A DNA stretch of 64,000 bases, taken from contig NZ_JAJJNF010000002.1 in the NCBI RefSeq assembly GCF_021245805.1, positions 124,001 to 188,000 on the forward strand, read 5' to 3'. A model generated the notes under the pieces. The model saw only the letters and a program-made list of their open reading frames with translations, was not told where the DNA came from and ran no database searches. Each line of letters begins with the position of its first letter. Within the stretch, counting starts at the first letter, position 1. Of the stretch, positions 34,414 to 42,888 are shown piece by piece. Position numbers and translations under genes: made by a program. The DNA is from Mangrovimonas futianensis (lineage in GTDB: Bacteria > Bacteroidota > Bacteroidia > Flavobacteriales > Flavobacteriaceae).

Positions 34414-35319
34414 TTATTTTACGAAGGAATCAATTACTAGATTAATTTGATCAGCTGTTTGGTAGTTTGCGTCATCCAACAAATATTTAAACAGGCCTTT
34501 ATTATCTACTTTTTCAGCAAGAATTAAATCTTGGTGTCTGGCAAATACTTGACTCCATTTTGTTCTTACCACGGCCCATTTCCCTTGATTTTTGGACCAA
34601 TAATCTTGAGCTGCCTGACATTTGGAATCATCGACCTTCTCATAGGTATTGTATCCTTTTTCCTGCGCCAAAATTACATCATCCTTACCAGCTTCACGAA
34701 CCACTTTGTCATTATCTTGGTCATGAATCCAACCTTTTTCGGTTATTTCATGACGGTTTCTTCTGATAGTCACATTATAATCACTTCTAGTGGTATACTC
34801 CCGTCTTGGAAGTGGTGCAGAGGCTTCATTTTCCCAATAGCTTTTGCCATCTATATGAACCCAAGAGGCTGAACCTTCATAGCGTGGACTGTCATCTACT
34901 TGAAATACCTTTTGCGTCCATTGCCCTTTAACATCATTTTTGGGAAGGGTTACAAACTTCCATTTATTATTATGATCGTACATATAAAATTGGGTGTTTT
35001 CAAATACCCAATCCTGTCTCCAATGTTTTACAATATGTGGACTATCAGGTTTGCCGACGATCAATAAATGCTGCATGGAAATCTTGTTTGATTCATCCTC
35101 AACCAATTGTACCCATTCCAGGCCGCGATCATGCTTTGTTTTGGAAGGCACATATGTAGAATCACCAGAATATTCAAAAGTTTCTGCAAAATTAAAGGTT
35201 ACTTCATAACAACCACACATCTCTTTTATAGCTTCTTGATCTTGTCGTTTTTTAGACTGAGAAAACCCATAAAAGTTTAATAAAAAGATTAAACAAAGTG
35301 AGGTAAAAACATGTTTCAT
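34414..35319 (-). CDS. DUF6607 exported protein
   Basis: The 301-residue product has a signal peptide (about 1-20, ending FYGFSQ). The mature protein resembles the DUF6607 family: MCGCYEVTFNFAETF, GLEWVQLVEDESNKISMQHLLIVG, HWRQDWVFEN and PLPRREYTTRSDYNV. It is rich in Trp and Tyr, which suggests a beta-barrel lipocalin-like fold, but the function is unknown. It is the promoter-proximal gene of the operon, divergent from the TonB-dependent receptor, and therefore linked by context to heme or iron acquisition. Confidence 0.82.
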   Translation of the reverse strand: MKHVFTSLCLIFLLNFYGFSQSKKRQDQEAIKEMCGCYEVTFNFAETFEYSGDSTYVPSKTKHDRGLEWVQLVEDESNKISMQHLLIVGKPDSPHIVKHWRQDWVFENTQFYMYDHNNKWKFVTLPKNDVKGQWTQKVFQVDDSPRYEGSASWVHIDGKSYWENEASAPLPRREYTTRSDYNVTIRRNRHEITEKGWIHDQDNDKVVREAGKDDVILAQEKGYNTYEKVDDSKCQAAQDYWSKNQGKWAVVRTKWSQVFARHQDLILAEKVDNKGLFKYLLDDANYQTADQINLVIDSFVK

Positions 35320-35343
35320 GATCTTTGGATTTATTTTTTATAC

Positions 35344-35366
35344 TTATTTAGACTAATTTCAAATAA
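35344..35366. promoter_or_regulatory. Imperfect 23-bp inverted repeat between divergent uptake genes
   Basis: TTATTTAGA (35344-35352) and TTCAAATAA (35358-35366) are 9-nt arms with seven of nine positions complementary around a 5-nt centre. The site is AT-rich and lies between the DUF6607 start and the two candidate -7 boxes. Its form is compatible with a Fur-like or other iron-responsive operator, but the regulator is inferred. Confidence 0.45.
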
Positions 35367-35372
35367 CAATGA

Positions 35373-35380
35373 TATATTTG
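35373..35380 (+). promoter_or_regulatory. Candidate -7 box of the TonB-receptor operon
   Basis: TATATTTG is a perfect consensus match 18 nt upstream of the receptor ATG. The -33 region overlaps the inverted repeat at 35344-35366. Confidence 0.6.
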
Positions 35381-35383
35381 CAG

Positions 35384-35391
35384 CAAATCTA
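35384..35391 (-). promoter_or_regulatory. Candidate -7 box of the DUF6607 operon
   Basis: The minus strand reads TAGATTTG, matching the consensus, about 64 nt upstream of the DUF6607 ATG. It is only 3 nt from the plus-strand box, so the two promoters face each other and polymerases would compete. Confidence 0.45.
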
Positions 35392-35398
35392 ATCAAGA

Positions 35399-37531
35399 AT
35401 GAGTCTAAATAAAAATAAAAACGTCATTTATTTTATTCTTTTTTTGAGCAACTTTACCTTCTCCCAAGAGGTCAAACAAGACTCAACCCTTACGGAACAA
35501 TTGACTGAAGTGGTGGTTACGGGCCAATACAATCCGCAATCCATAAAAAAATCGGTTCATAATGTCATAGTTATCAAACGTGAACAAATAGACAATCAGG
35601 CAGCCAATAATTTAGCAGACCTACTCAACTTTAACTTGAACCTTACCATTCTTCCCAATTCCCAATCTGGAAAATCAACTATTTCTTTTTTCGGTCTGGA
35701 TTCCCAATACTTCAACATATTGGTAGATAATATTCCTTTGGTTAGTGATAACGGACTTGGGAACAATATAGATCTTACACAAATCAATTTGGATGACATT
35801 GAACGCATTGAAATTGTTGAAGGTGCTATGGGTGTGGAATACGGAGCCAACGCTGTTTCTGGAGTAATTAACATAATCACTAAAAAATCCATTGACAGCA
35901 ACTGGAAGCTGGAAGCTCTCTTGCAAGAAGAAACTGTAGGCGATGAATACGCTTGGTTTGATAAGGGCAGACATATTCAAGGCTTAAACTTAGCTCATAA
36001 TTTTTCAAACAAATGGTTTGGAAAATTAGGATTCAACCGCAATCAATTTGCTGGTTATTTAAATAATAACCAAGGAAAGAAACATTATATCAACGATAGT
36101 TTACGAGGTTATGAATGGTTGCCCAAAACACAATGGACTGGTAACGCTATGATTAATTACCGAACAGAAAAATTCAACTTGAATTACAAGTTTGAGTATT
36201 TCAATGAAATCCTGAACTACTATGACCGAGCTGTAAGATCTAACATAGATGTTGAAACTCAAACCAGCAATCCATCAGCTTCGGATAAGATTTTCAGGAC
36301 CAATAGATGGGTTAACAACCTCAATATTAATGGAAGCTTGGAATCTGGTATCAACTATGATGCTTCCTTTTCATTTCAACAACAAGAAAGAGATCTTAAC
36401 GAATTTAACTACTACATCCTTACCGAAGAAAAAACGGATGAAACCAATGAAACCTACCAATCTAGCAAGGTGATTTTCTCTAAAGGAGCTGTCAATAATT
36501 TGATAAAAAGTGAGGATTTCAATTTTCAATTGGGTTATGAAACTAGATATATTGAAGGGTTTGACACCCAAGCTTCTGGGGACTATACACAACAAGACAA
36601 AACACATACTCAAGGTAATTATGGCTTATTTGGTTCGTCGGAATACAATGTAACCCAATCCCTATCGCTAAGACCGGGATTACGCTATGAGTACAACAGC
36701 AAATACCACTCGCAACTGACCGGTAGTCTGAGTGCCAGATACTTATTATCCCACGGTTTTCAATTACGAGCAAATGTGGGCACTTCTTACAGAACCCCAA
36801 ATTTTGAAGAACTCTATTACTACTTTGTCGATTCCAACCACGATGTAAGAGGCAATGAAAACCTAAAACCAGAAAACGGAATTACAGCTTTTATCAATCT
36901 TAAAAAGAACAGTTATCTAGGTGACATGTCTTTGTTGAATTCCTTGAAATTAAGTTATATAGATGTTCAAGATAAAATTGACTTGGCGGTTGTAAACACT
37001 CTGCCTCTTCAATATCAATACATTAATATTGATGCCTACAAACTATGGGGAATCACCTCAGACAATGCTATTAATACAGAGCGATGGACTTTAAAACTGG
37101 GTGCCACCCTCCAGGGTATTTCCCGCATTAACAATAATGAAGTTAATGGCAATGATGACTTTTTATATGCTTACCAGGTGAATACTAGCAGTACCTATCA
37201 CCTTAAGGAGTGGAATACTTTTGTAACCATGCTTTTCAAATACCAAGGACCACAACAAACCTACATAGCCTCTGGCGAAGATGACAACGGAAATTCCCTT
37301 TATTTAAAGCAAACCACCAATGGTTATGGGTGGTTGGATGCCTCTTTAAAAAAATCGGTTATTAACGATGCCCTAACACTTACTTTGGGAGCCAGAAATC
37401 TTTTGGATATAACCTCGGTAGATATCAGCAATTCTGCTTCGGGAGGGACACATTCTGGTGGAAATCAATCCCTGCTATTGGGTTATGGATGCTCCTATTA
37501 TTTAAAACTTTTATACAATCTGAATATTTAA
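35399..37531 (+). CDS. TonB-dependent outer-membrane receptor (heme/siderophore type)
   Basis: The 710-residue product has a signal peptide (1-22), a TonB-box-like LTEVVVTG segment, a plug domain (about 40-160; VHNVIVIKREQID, RIEIVEGAMGVEYGANAVSGVINIITKK) and a 22-strand barrel with NVGTSYRTPNFEELYYYFVD near its second half. There is no N-terminal carboxypeptidase-like domain, so it is not a SusC-type glycan receptor; the short form is typical of heme, siderophore or vitamin uptake. The HmuY-like gene follows after 13 nt, favouring heme. Confidence 0.92.
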   Translation: MSLNKNKNVIYFILFLSNFTFSQEVKQDSTLTEQLTEVVVTGQYNPQSIKKSVHNVIVIKREQIDNQAANNLADLLNFNLNLTILPNSQSGKSTISFFGLDSQYFNILVDNIPLVSDNGLGNNIDLTQINLDDIERIEIVEGAMGVEYGANAVSGVINIITKKSIDSNWKLEALLQEETVGDEYAWFDKGRHIQGLNLAHNFSNKWFGKLGFNRNQFAGYLNNNQGKKHYINDSLRGYEWLPKTQWTGNAMINYRTEKFNLNYKFEYFNEILNYYDRAVRSNIDVETQTSNPSASDKIFRTNRWVNNLNINGSLESGINYDASFSFQQQERDLNEFNYYILTEEKTDETNETYQSSKVIFSKGAVNNLIKSEDFNFQLGYETRYIEGFDTQASGDYTQQDKTHTQGNYGLFGSSEYNVTQSLSLRPGLRYEYNSKYHSQLTGSLSARYLLSHGFQLRANVGTSYRTPNFEELYYYFVDSNHDVRGNENLKPENGITAFINLKKNSYLGDMSLLNSLKLSYIDVQDKIDLAVVNTLPLQYQYINIDAYKLWGITSDNAINTERWTLKLGATLQGISRINNNEVNGNDDFLYAYQVNTSSTYHLKEWNTFVTMLFKYQGPQQTYIASGEDDNGNSLYLKQTTNGYGWLDASLKKSVINDALTLTLGARNLLDITSVDISNSASGGTHSGGNQSLLLGYGCSYYLKLLYNLNI

Positions 37532-37544
37532 AATCAAAACCATT

Positions 37545-38636
37545 ATGATCAACAAATTTTTTTCTGTTTTATGTATAACTACCGTCTTGGGTTTTACAAG
37601 TTGTAGCAGTGAAGACGACACGCCCACTGGTCCCATTAATATTATAATTGAGGGTGCCAATGTCACTCCAGAAATAGGCGGACCGAATCAACAAAACCAA
37701 GTATATATAGATTTAAGTACTAATACAACTACAAGCATCCAACGTGATTCTTGGGATTTGGGATTTTACTCTGGTGATAGCTTTAGAGTAGCTATCAACG
37801 GTTCTATTTATATGGCTGCTGCCGCCCTTACTACCACTGATATTGATGTAGTTACCTCAAGTGACCAGGAGGTACAGGAACTGCAACCTTTTGCTGCGGT
37901 TGGAACCTTTCAAAGCGAGAGTGCTGCCTTTGTCGATGCTCCTAACGGAGATATCTCTGGGACTGCAATGGCAGAGATTTCTGAAAATGATTCTGATAAC
38001 AAAGTATACCTATTGAATTTAGGATATGAAGTTGGTACCGACACACCTGAAACTGGAAGCATTTCTGTGACGGGAGAAAGCCGGGGATGGATGAAAATCC
38101 GTGTGTTGAAAGATGGAAACAATTATATTTTGCAATATGCTGAATTGGATGCTACTTCTCATCAAGAAGTAACTATTTCAAAAAATAGTAATTATAACTT
38201 CACTTTCTTTAGTTTCAATACAAACAGTGAAGTTAACATCGAACCAACCTCAACAAACTGGGATCTAAACTTTACCGTCTTTACCAATTTAATTGAAAAT
38301 TATGGGGCCTATGGGTACTCAGATTTTGTGGTGAATAATTCAAAAGCTAATGTTGGTGTATATATGATTGATACTGAAGAAGAAACTGACATGACTTACA
38401 ACACGTTTGCTTTATCTAATGTGGTGGAAAATAATTTCGTTTACAACGACCAAAGAGCAATAGGAAGTAGCTGGAGAAATGGTGGCGGTCCAGGAACTCA
38501 ACCTTCACTAAAGGATCATGTTTTTTATATTGTCAAAGATACCGATGGCAACCTTTACAAGCTTAAATTTTTAGCTATGTCTAACGAATCAGGAGAACGT
38601 GGCTATCCAGAATTTGTTTACAGTTTATTGCAATAA
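37545..38636 (+). CDS. HmuY-like heme-binding lipoprotein
   Basis: The 363-residue product is a lipoprotein (C20 in GFTSC). It carries HmuY features: a first segment with DSWDLGFYSGDSFRVAING near residue 65, a central beta region, and a second WDLNFTVFTN segment about 170 residues on. Porphyromonas HmuY captures heme at the surface and passes it to the receptor HmuR. It directly follows the TonB receptor, supporting the same pairing. Methionines and histidines that would bind heme cannot be assigned reliably from sequence alone. Confidence 0.85.
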   Translation: MINKFFSVLCITTVLGFTSCSSEDDTPTGPINIIIEGANVTPEIGGPNQQNQVYIDLSTNTTTSIQRDSWDLGFYSGDSFRVAINGSIYMAAAALTTTDIDVVTSSDQEVQELQPFAAVGTFQSESAAFVDAPNGDISGTAMAEISENDSDNKVYLLNLGYEVGTDTPETGSISVTGESRGWMKIRVLKDGNNYILQYAELDATSHQEVTISKNSNYNFTFFSFNTNSEVNIEPTSTNWDLNFTVFTNLIENYGAYGYSDFVVNNSKANVGVYMIDTEEETDMTYNTFALSNVVENNFVYNDQRAIGSSWRNGGGPGTQPSLKDHVFYIVKDTDGNLYKLKFLAMSNESGERGYPEFVYSLLQ

Positions 38637-38674
38637 AACCCTTTATATTTGAAGGTAAAGTTAGTTTTTAGGTC

Positions 38675-38704
38675 AAAAAGCCATTGCAAATGCCATGGCT
38701 TTTT
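38675..38704. terminator. Bidirectional terminator after the HmuY-like gene
   Basis: AAAAAGCCAT (38675-38684) and ATGGCTTTTT (38695-38704) form a 10-bp stem with a 10-nt loop between two convergent units. It has an A tract at left and a T tract at right. Confidence 0.82.
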
Positions 38705-38726
38705 AGATTTACTATTAACTGAATAT

Positions 38727-39353
38727 TTAATCTAAATGATAAATTTGTCTAATTGTTTCTAGAATAGATTCAAAATCAATCTTTAAATCAATGAGCTTGC
38801 CCGAATGAACATCAAAAACCCAACCATGAACCTTTAATCCTCGCTCTCTAACAGCCTTTTGTATAGCGGCAGTTTTAATTAAATTTACGCATTGTTCTTG
38901 AACATTCAACTCTACCAACCTATCATACCTTTCATCTTCATTTGAAATATCATTCAATTCTATTGAATGTAAACGATAAACATCCCTTATGCTTCGCAAC
39001 CACGGGTTTAATAATCCCAGGTCTTCCGATAACATGGCTGCTTTAACACCGCCACAGGCATAATGCCCACAAACGACCACATCTGCCACCTTGAGATGAT
39101 TAACAGCATACTCTATCACAGACATGGCATTTAAATCGGTTGCAATAACCATGTTGGCTATATTACGATGGACAAAAGCTTCTCCTGGCTCTAAACCCAT
39201 AAGTCCTTCAACATCAACCCGACTGTCTGAGCAACCTATATAAAGAAATTGCGGACTTTGACCTGCGCCCAATTTATTAAAATAATCCTTGTCCTTAGAC
39301 AATTTCTCTCGGATCCATATTTCGTTATTTTCGAATACTCTATTTAAGTCCAT
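38727..39353 (-). CDS. Beta-carbonic anhydrase
   Basis: The 208-residue enzyme hydrates CO2 to bicarbonate. Zinc ligands are C41 and D43 in GCSDSRVD, and H97 and C100 in CGHYACGG, the standard beta-class set. It has no signal peptide, so it is cytoplasmic. It is third in a minus-strand group behind a second carbonic anhydrase and a SulP transporter, which suggests work on imported inorganic carbon or pH. Confidence 0.95.
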   Translation of the reverse strand: MDLNRVFENNEIWIREKLSKDKDYFNKLGAGQSPQFLYIGCSDSRVDVEGLMGLEPGEAFVHRNIANMVIATDLNAMSVIEYAVNHLKVADVVVCGHYACGGVKAAMLSEDLGLLNPWLRSIRDVYRLHSIELNDISNEDERYDRLVELNVQEQCVNLIKTAAIQKAVRERGLKVHGWVFDVHSGKLIDLKIDFESILETIRQIYHLD

Positions 39354-39408
39354 GTGTTACATTAAAAGTACTAAATCATTAATTTTTTAAAATCGCTATG
39401 TTCTGTTT

Positions 39409-40038
39409 CTATTCAAAAAATGTAACTGCTCCCGTATTAATATCATACATGGCTCCAATGATCTTAATTTCTCCATTTTTTTCCATTTCATTCAAAATAG
39501 GACTTTCAGCATGTATTCTTTCAATGGTTAAATGAACATTTTTCTCTGAAACTGAATCCACAAACTCAAGATTTTTAGAGGTTCTCATACTTTCTTCAGA
39601 AGGTTCTTTCACTGCCTTCACAGCCGGAGTGATTTTTTCAATCAGCTTGGTTAAATTTCCCATTTCAGCATGGTCACAGGCTCCTTTTACAGCACCGCAG
39701 CTGGTATGACCCAAAACCACAATAAGTTTGGTTCCTGCCAATTTACATGCAAACTCCATACTTCCTAAGATATCTTCATTTACAAAATTACCTGCAATTC
39801 GTACACTAAAAATATCTCCCAATCCTTGGTCAAAAACCAATTCTGCAGAAACCCTAGAATCAATACAACTCAAAATGGTTGCAAATGGGAATTGTCCTTC
39901 ACTGGTATCGTTAACTTGCTCCAATAAATTTCTATTGGCTTTTAAGTTATTTTGGAATCTTAAATTTCCTTCTTTTAAGAATTGCAATGACTTTTCTGGA
40001 GTCATTGTAGCTTGTGTTTCCTTAGTATGTGCTTTCAT
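39409..40038 (-). CDS. Beta-carbonic anhydrase, second paralog
   Basis: The 209-residue product keeps the beta-class zinc ligands: C58 and D60 (SCIDSRVS), H111 and C114 (GHTSCGAVKGA). It is diverged from its neighbour at 38727, so this is not a recent duplication. It has no clear signal peptide. It starts 51 nt after the SulP gene and is followed after 55 nt by the other anhydrase; no terminator separates the three. Confidence 0.94.
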   Translation of the reverse strand: MKAHTKETQATMTPEKSLQFLKEGNLRFQNNLKANRNLLEQVNDTSEGQFPFATILSCIDSRVSAELVFDQGLGDIFSVRIAGNFVNEDILGSMEFACKLAGTKLIVVLGHTSCGAVKGACDHAEMGNLTKLIEKITPAVKAVKEPSEESMRTSKNLEFVDSVSEKNVHLTIERIHAESPILNEMEKNGEIKIIGAMYDINTGAVTFFE

Positions 40039-40089
40039 AATTTTCTATTTGGATCGTTGGTTTGCTTCTCGATAAAATTTGCGAAACCA

Positions 40090-41682
40090 TTAACTTAAAC
40101 TTTTACTTGATTTGGGCCGTGTCTTGAAAAACTCCACAAAACTTTCTGGATTTTCAACCACCCCTCTTTTTGAAACTAATTTGATATCTATTCTTCTTTC
40201 TTTTGCCTTGTATAGGAAATCTTCTAAAATCTCAATGATGTCCTGATCAAGGTATCTCGTATTTATTAAATCTAACTCGAGATACGTATCTTTTGGAAGG
40301 TTTTCCAATTCTTTTAGGATAGCCCCTTTATTAAAAAAGGTGACCTCCTCAGCAAGAGTCATTTTTATTTTGTGACGATCATTACTTCTATCTTCAATAT
40401 GTAAGAAATGAGAGTTCTGATAACTTTTGATCAAAATGATAATAATTCCAACACCTAAGCCCAAACTAATTCCAACAAGGAGATCAGTAAATACGATTCC
40501 CACCACCGTCACAAAAAAGGGCACATATTGTTTCCACCCCATCTTAACCATTTTCTTGAACAAACTTGGTTTAGCCAATTTATAGCCTACTACCAATAAG
40601 ATGGCTGCTAAAACTGATAAAGGTATTTTGTTTAATAACCTTGGGATAAGAATCACTGAAATTAATAAAAGGAAGCCATGTATAATGGCTGATAATTTCG
40701 ACTTTCCACCAGATTGTATATTTGCAGAACTTCTCACGATAACCTGTGTTATAGGCAAACCACCTATTAAACCAGAGATGATATTTCCGGTACCTTGAGC
40801 GAGTAATTCACGATTGGTTGGTGTTACGTTTTTGTCTGGATCCAATTTATCTGTTGCTTCCACACACAACAAAGTTTCCAAACTGGCTACCAAAGCCATG
40901 GTAAAACCAACCAACCAAACTTCTGAGTTAGTTATCGCTGAAAAATTAGGGAAACTAAACTGACCTAAAAATGAATTCAAATCATCTGGAATAGGCACCG
41001 AAACGAGATGTGATGAATCTATGGACAGAGACTCATGGGATTGAGTTAAAATAAAATATACTATTCCTAATACTACGGCTACCAAGGGGCCTTGTAAAAT
41101 CTTAAAAAATTTACCCTTTTTAGCCAAGATGTTATCCCAGAACAAAATGACTAATAACCCCAAAATTCCTATTAAAGTTGCACCGAGAGAAATATTATCG
41201 GCTACATGAAAGATGGCTGAAAACGTATTTTCTCCACTGGCTTCTATAAAACTATCAGCTCCTTCAGGTTCAGCATCATATCCAAAAAAATGAGGGATTT
41301 GTTTTAATATTATGATAATTCCTATTCCCGTGAGCATCCCCTTAATAACAGAGGAAGGGAAATAATACCCTATAATTCCTGCTTTAAGGAATCCTAAAAT
41401 AATTTGAATAATTCCAGCCAAAACAACGGCTACTAAAAAATTTTGGTAGCCCCCTAATGACCCAATAGCTGTTAGTACAATAGCAGCTAAACCTGCTGCT
41501 GGACCACTAACACCAATATTAGACCCACTTATAGCCCCTACAACTATACCGCCTACAATTCCTGCAATTAATCCGGAAAAAAGAGGAGCCCCACTAGCCA
41601 AAGCTATACCTAAACACAAGGGTAAGGCTACAAAAAATACTACAATACTTGCCGGCAAGTCACTTTTAATTGTTTTAAACAT
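40090..41682 (-). CDS. SulP-family anion transporter with STAS domain
   Basis: The 530-residue product has the SulP membrane core of about 12-14 helices (ASIVVFFVALPLCLGIALASG, GLIGGLPITQVIVRSSANIQSGG) and a C-terminal STAS domain at about 440-520 (EVTFFNKGAILKELENL, DLINTRYLDQDIIEIL). SulP proteins move sulfate, bicarbonate or other anions. The two carbonic anhydrase genes behind it make bicarbonate the likeliest substrate here, as in BicA-like carriers. That is inference from context. Confidence 0.92.
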   Translation of the reverse strand: MFKTIKSDLPASIVVFFVALPLCLGIALASGAPLFSGLIAGIVGGIVVGAISGSNIGVSGPAAGLAAIVLTAIGSLGGYQNFLVAVVLAGIIQIILGFLKAGIIGYYFPSSVIKGMLTGIGIIIILKQIPHFFGYDAEPEGADSFIEASGENTFSAIFHVADNISLGATLIGILGLLVILFWDNILAKKGKFFKILQGPLVAVVLGIVYFILTQSHESLSIDSSHLVSVPIPDDLNSFLGQFSFPNFSAITNSEVWLVGFTMALVASLETLLCVEATDKLDPDKNVTPTNRELLAQGTGNIISGLIGGLPITQVIVRSSANIQSGGKSKLSAIIHGFLLLISVILIPRLLNKIPLSVLAAILLVVGYKLAKPSLFKKMVKMGWKQYVPFFVTVVGIVFTDLLVGISLGLGVGIIIILIKSYQNSHFLHIEDRSNDRHKIKMTLAEEVTFFNKGAILKELENLPKDTYLELDLINTRYLDQDIIEILEDFLYKAKERRIDIKLVSKRGVVENPESFVEFFKTRPKSSKSLS

Positions 41683-41752
41683 ACTATGCTATTTTAGATG
41701 TTAAATAATAACTATGTATTTAACTTTTTAGAAAAGTTAACGAAAAATAAAA

Positions 41753-42055
41753 CTAATGCAAGTGCTTCTCGGGAGGGGGGTAAATATTTTCTTGACTTAG
41801 AGGTGTATACGCCTTTTGGTAAAACACTATAAGGTCTGAGTCCTCTTGAAATACTGAGTTTAAGTGGCTGTAATTACTCTCTAAAAATTTAACTTCTAAA
41901 TGTTTCGCAATTTCCTTTTGGATGTTCTCTTCCTCGTTCAAATTATAAAACACGGTGACATCATAACCATCATCAATTATGGAGAGAATTGTCGGCCCTG
42001 TTAAAAATGTAACAAAAACCACAAAAAAGAATGTAGAAACCAGCCGTTTAAACAT
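41753..42055 (-). CDS. Small exported or anchored protein, unknown
   Basis: The 100-residue product has one hydrophobic segment (about 6-27, FFFVVFVTFLTGPTILSII), then an acidic region with YNLNEEENIQKE and a C-terminus with IYPPPEKHLH. Small Bacteroidota proteins with a GPT-I membrane end and a PPPE tail seem familiar to me but have no known role. Its promoter and start codon are covered by a perfect inverted repeat. Confidence 0.7.
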   Translation of the reverse strand: MFKRLVSTFFFVVFVTFLTGPTILSIIDDGYDVTVFYNLNEEENIQKEIAKHLEVKFLESNYSHLNSVFQEDSDLIVFYQKAYTPLSQENIYPPPEKHLH

Positions 42056-42080
42056 TTGTATAAATTATTCTTATACAAAT
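42054..42080. promoter_or_regulatory. Perfect 10-bp inverted repeat over promoter and start codon
   Basis: ATTTGTATAA (42054-42063) and TTATACAAAT (42071-42080) are exact reverse complements with a 7-nt spacer. The right arm overlaps the minus-strand -7 box TATATTTG (42083-42076) and the left arm reaches the ATG at 42055. There is no T tract, so a regulator-binding site is more likely than a terminator. Confidence 0.55.
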
Positions 42081-42083
42081 ATA
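42076..42083 (-). promoter_or_regulatory. Candidate -7 box of the small gene at 41753
   Basis: The minus strand reads TATATTTG, a perfect consensus match, 20 nt upstream of the start codon. It overlaps the inverted repeat. Confidence 0.5.
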
Positions 42084-42121
42084 AGGTTTGCCAATTAATA
42101 AATTTGAGAATTAAGCTAAAA

Positions 42122-42886
42122 CTAAAGGGCTTTCAAATCTCCTGCAATGATCCAACCCGTTTTTCCATCGGCTAATTTGATTCGCTTCCAATTATTAACG
42201 GTATCCAAGATTTGAACCTTGGTACCTTCATGTAACAAGAACACCTCATTACTTCTTAAATTGGGCTCGCTTTTCACCTGGGTTTCTTGTGCAAAAACAA
42301 TGGCAGGTTGGTCCTTGGCGTCCAGTCCCGATTTACTAAAAGCAAAAAACAGCATAGTAAGACTGACTCCAAAGGAACAAAGACTCAATACAAAGGAAAT
42401 CCTTTTTTTTCCTGTAGAATAAGTAAAATAATAAGTTAAAAAGAATAGAACAAAAAGAATCATGAATCCTATTGATATCATACCCCAAGTATTATATGAA
42501 AAGGTATTAACAATGGATTTCATAAATCTTGAAAAACCTACTTCTGGCACCTTTTCAATGGCATCAATGGTCATATTCCTTGCAAACCCGACATTGTTAT
42601 TAATGTCATTATCATTGGGTTTTAATTGTAATGCCTTTTCGTAGTAATAAATACTGGGTGCTATATGATTTAATTTGTAATGGGCATTGGCTAAATTGAA
42701 ATAGACTTCTGCCGAATGCTTCCCATTTTCTAATATCTTCTGATATTTAGTTATCGCTGCTTGGTACTCCCCATCATTGTAAAGTTTATTTCCTTGCTTA
42801 AAAAGAGAATCGTTTTGCGAATACGCTAAGACTCCAGCTACAAAAAATAAACTTAAAAACAAATATAACTTCATCAATCCTTTCAT
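42122..42886 (-). CDS. batE: BatE, TPR-SH3 membrane protein
   Basis: The 254-residue product has a signal segment, TPR motifs at about 26-105 (LYNDGEYQAAITKYQKIL, AEVYFNLANAHYKLNH, SIYYYEKALQLKPND), two membrane helices (about 132-155 and 162-182) and a C-terminal SH3-like domain (VKSEPNLRSNEVFLLHEGTKVQIL). This is the BatE layout of the Bacteroidota Bat operon. It is the last gene of the unit, 2 nt after batD. Confidence 0.92.
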   Translation of the reverse strand: MKGLMKLYLFLSLFFVAGVLAYSQNDSLFKQGNKLYNDGEYQAAITKYQKILENGKHSAEVYFNLANAHYKLNHIAPSIYYYEKALQLKPNDNDINNNVGFARNMTIDAIEKVPEVGFSRFMKSIVNTFSYNTWGMISIGFMILFVLFFLTYYFTYSTGKKRISFVLSLCSFGVSLTMLFFAFSKSGLDAKDQPAIVFAQETQVKSEPNLRSNEVFLLHEGTKVQILDTVNNWKRIKLADGKTGWIIAGDLKAL

Positions 42887-42888
42887 CC

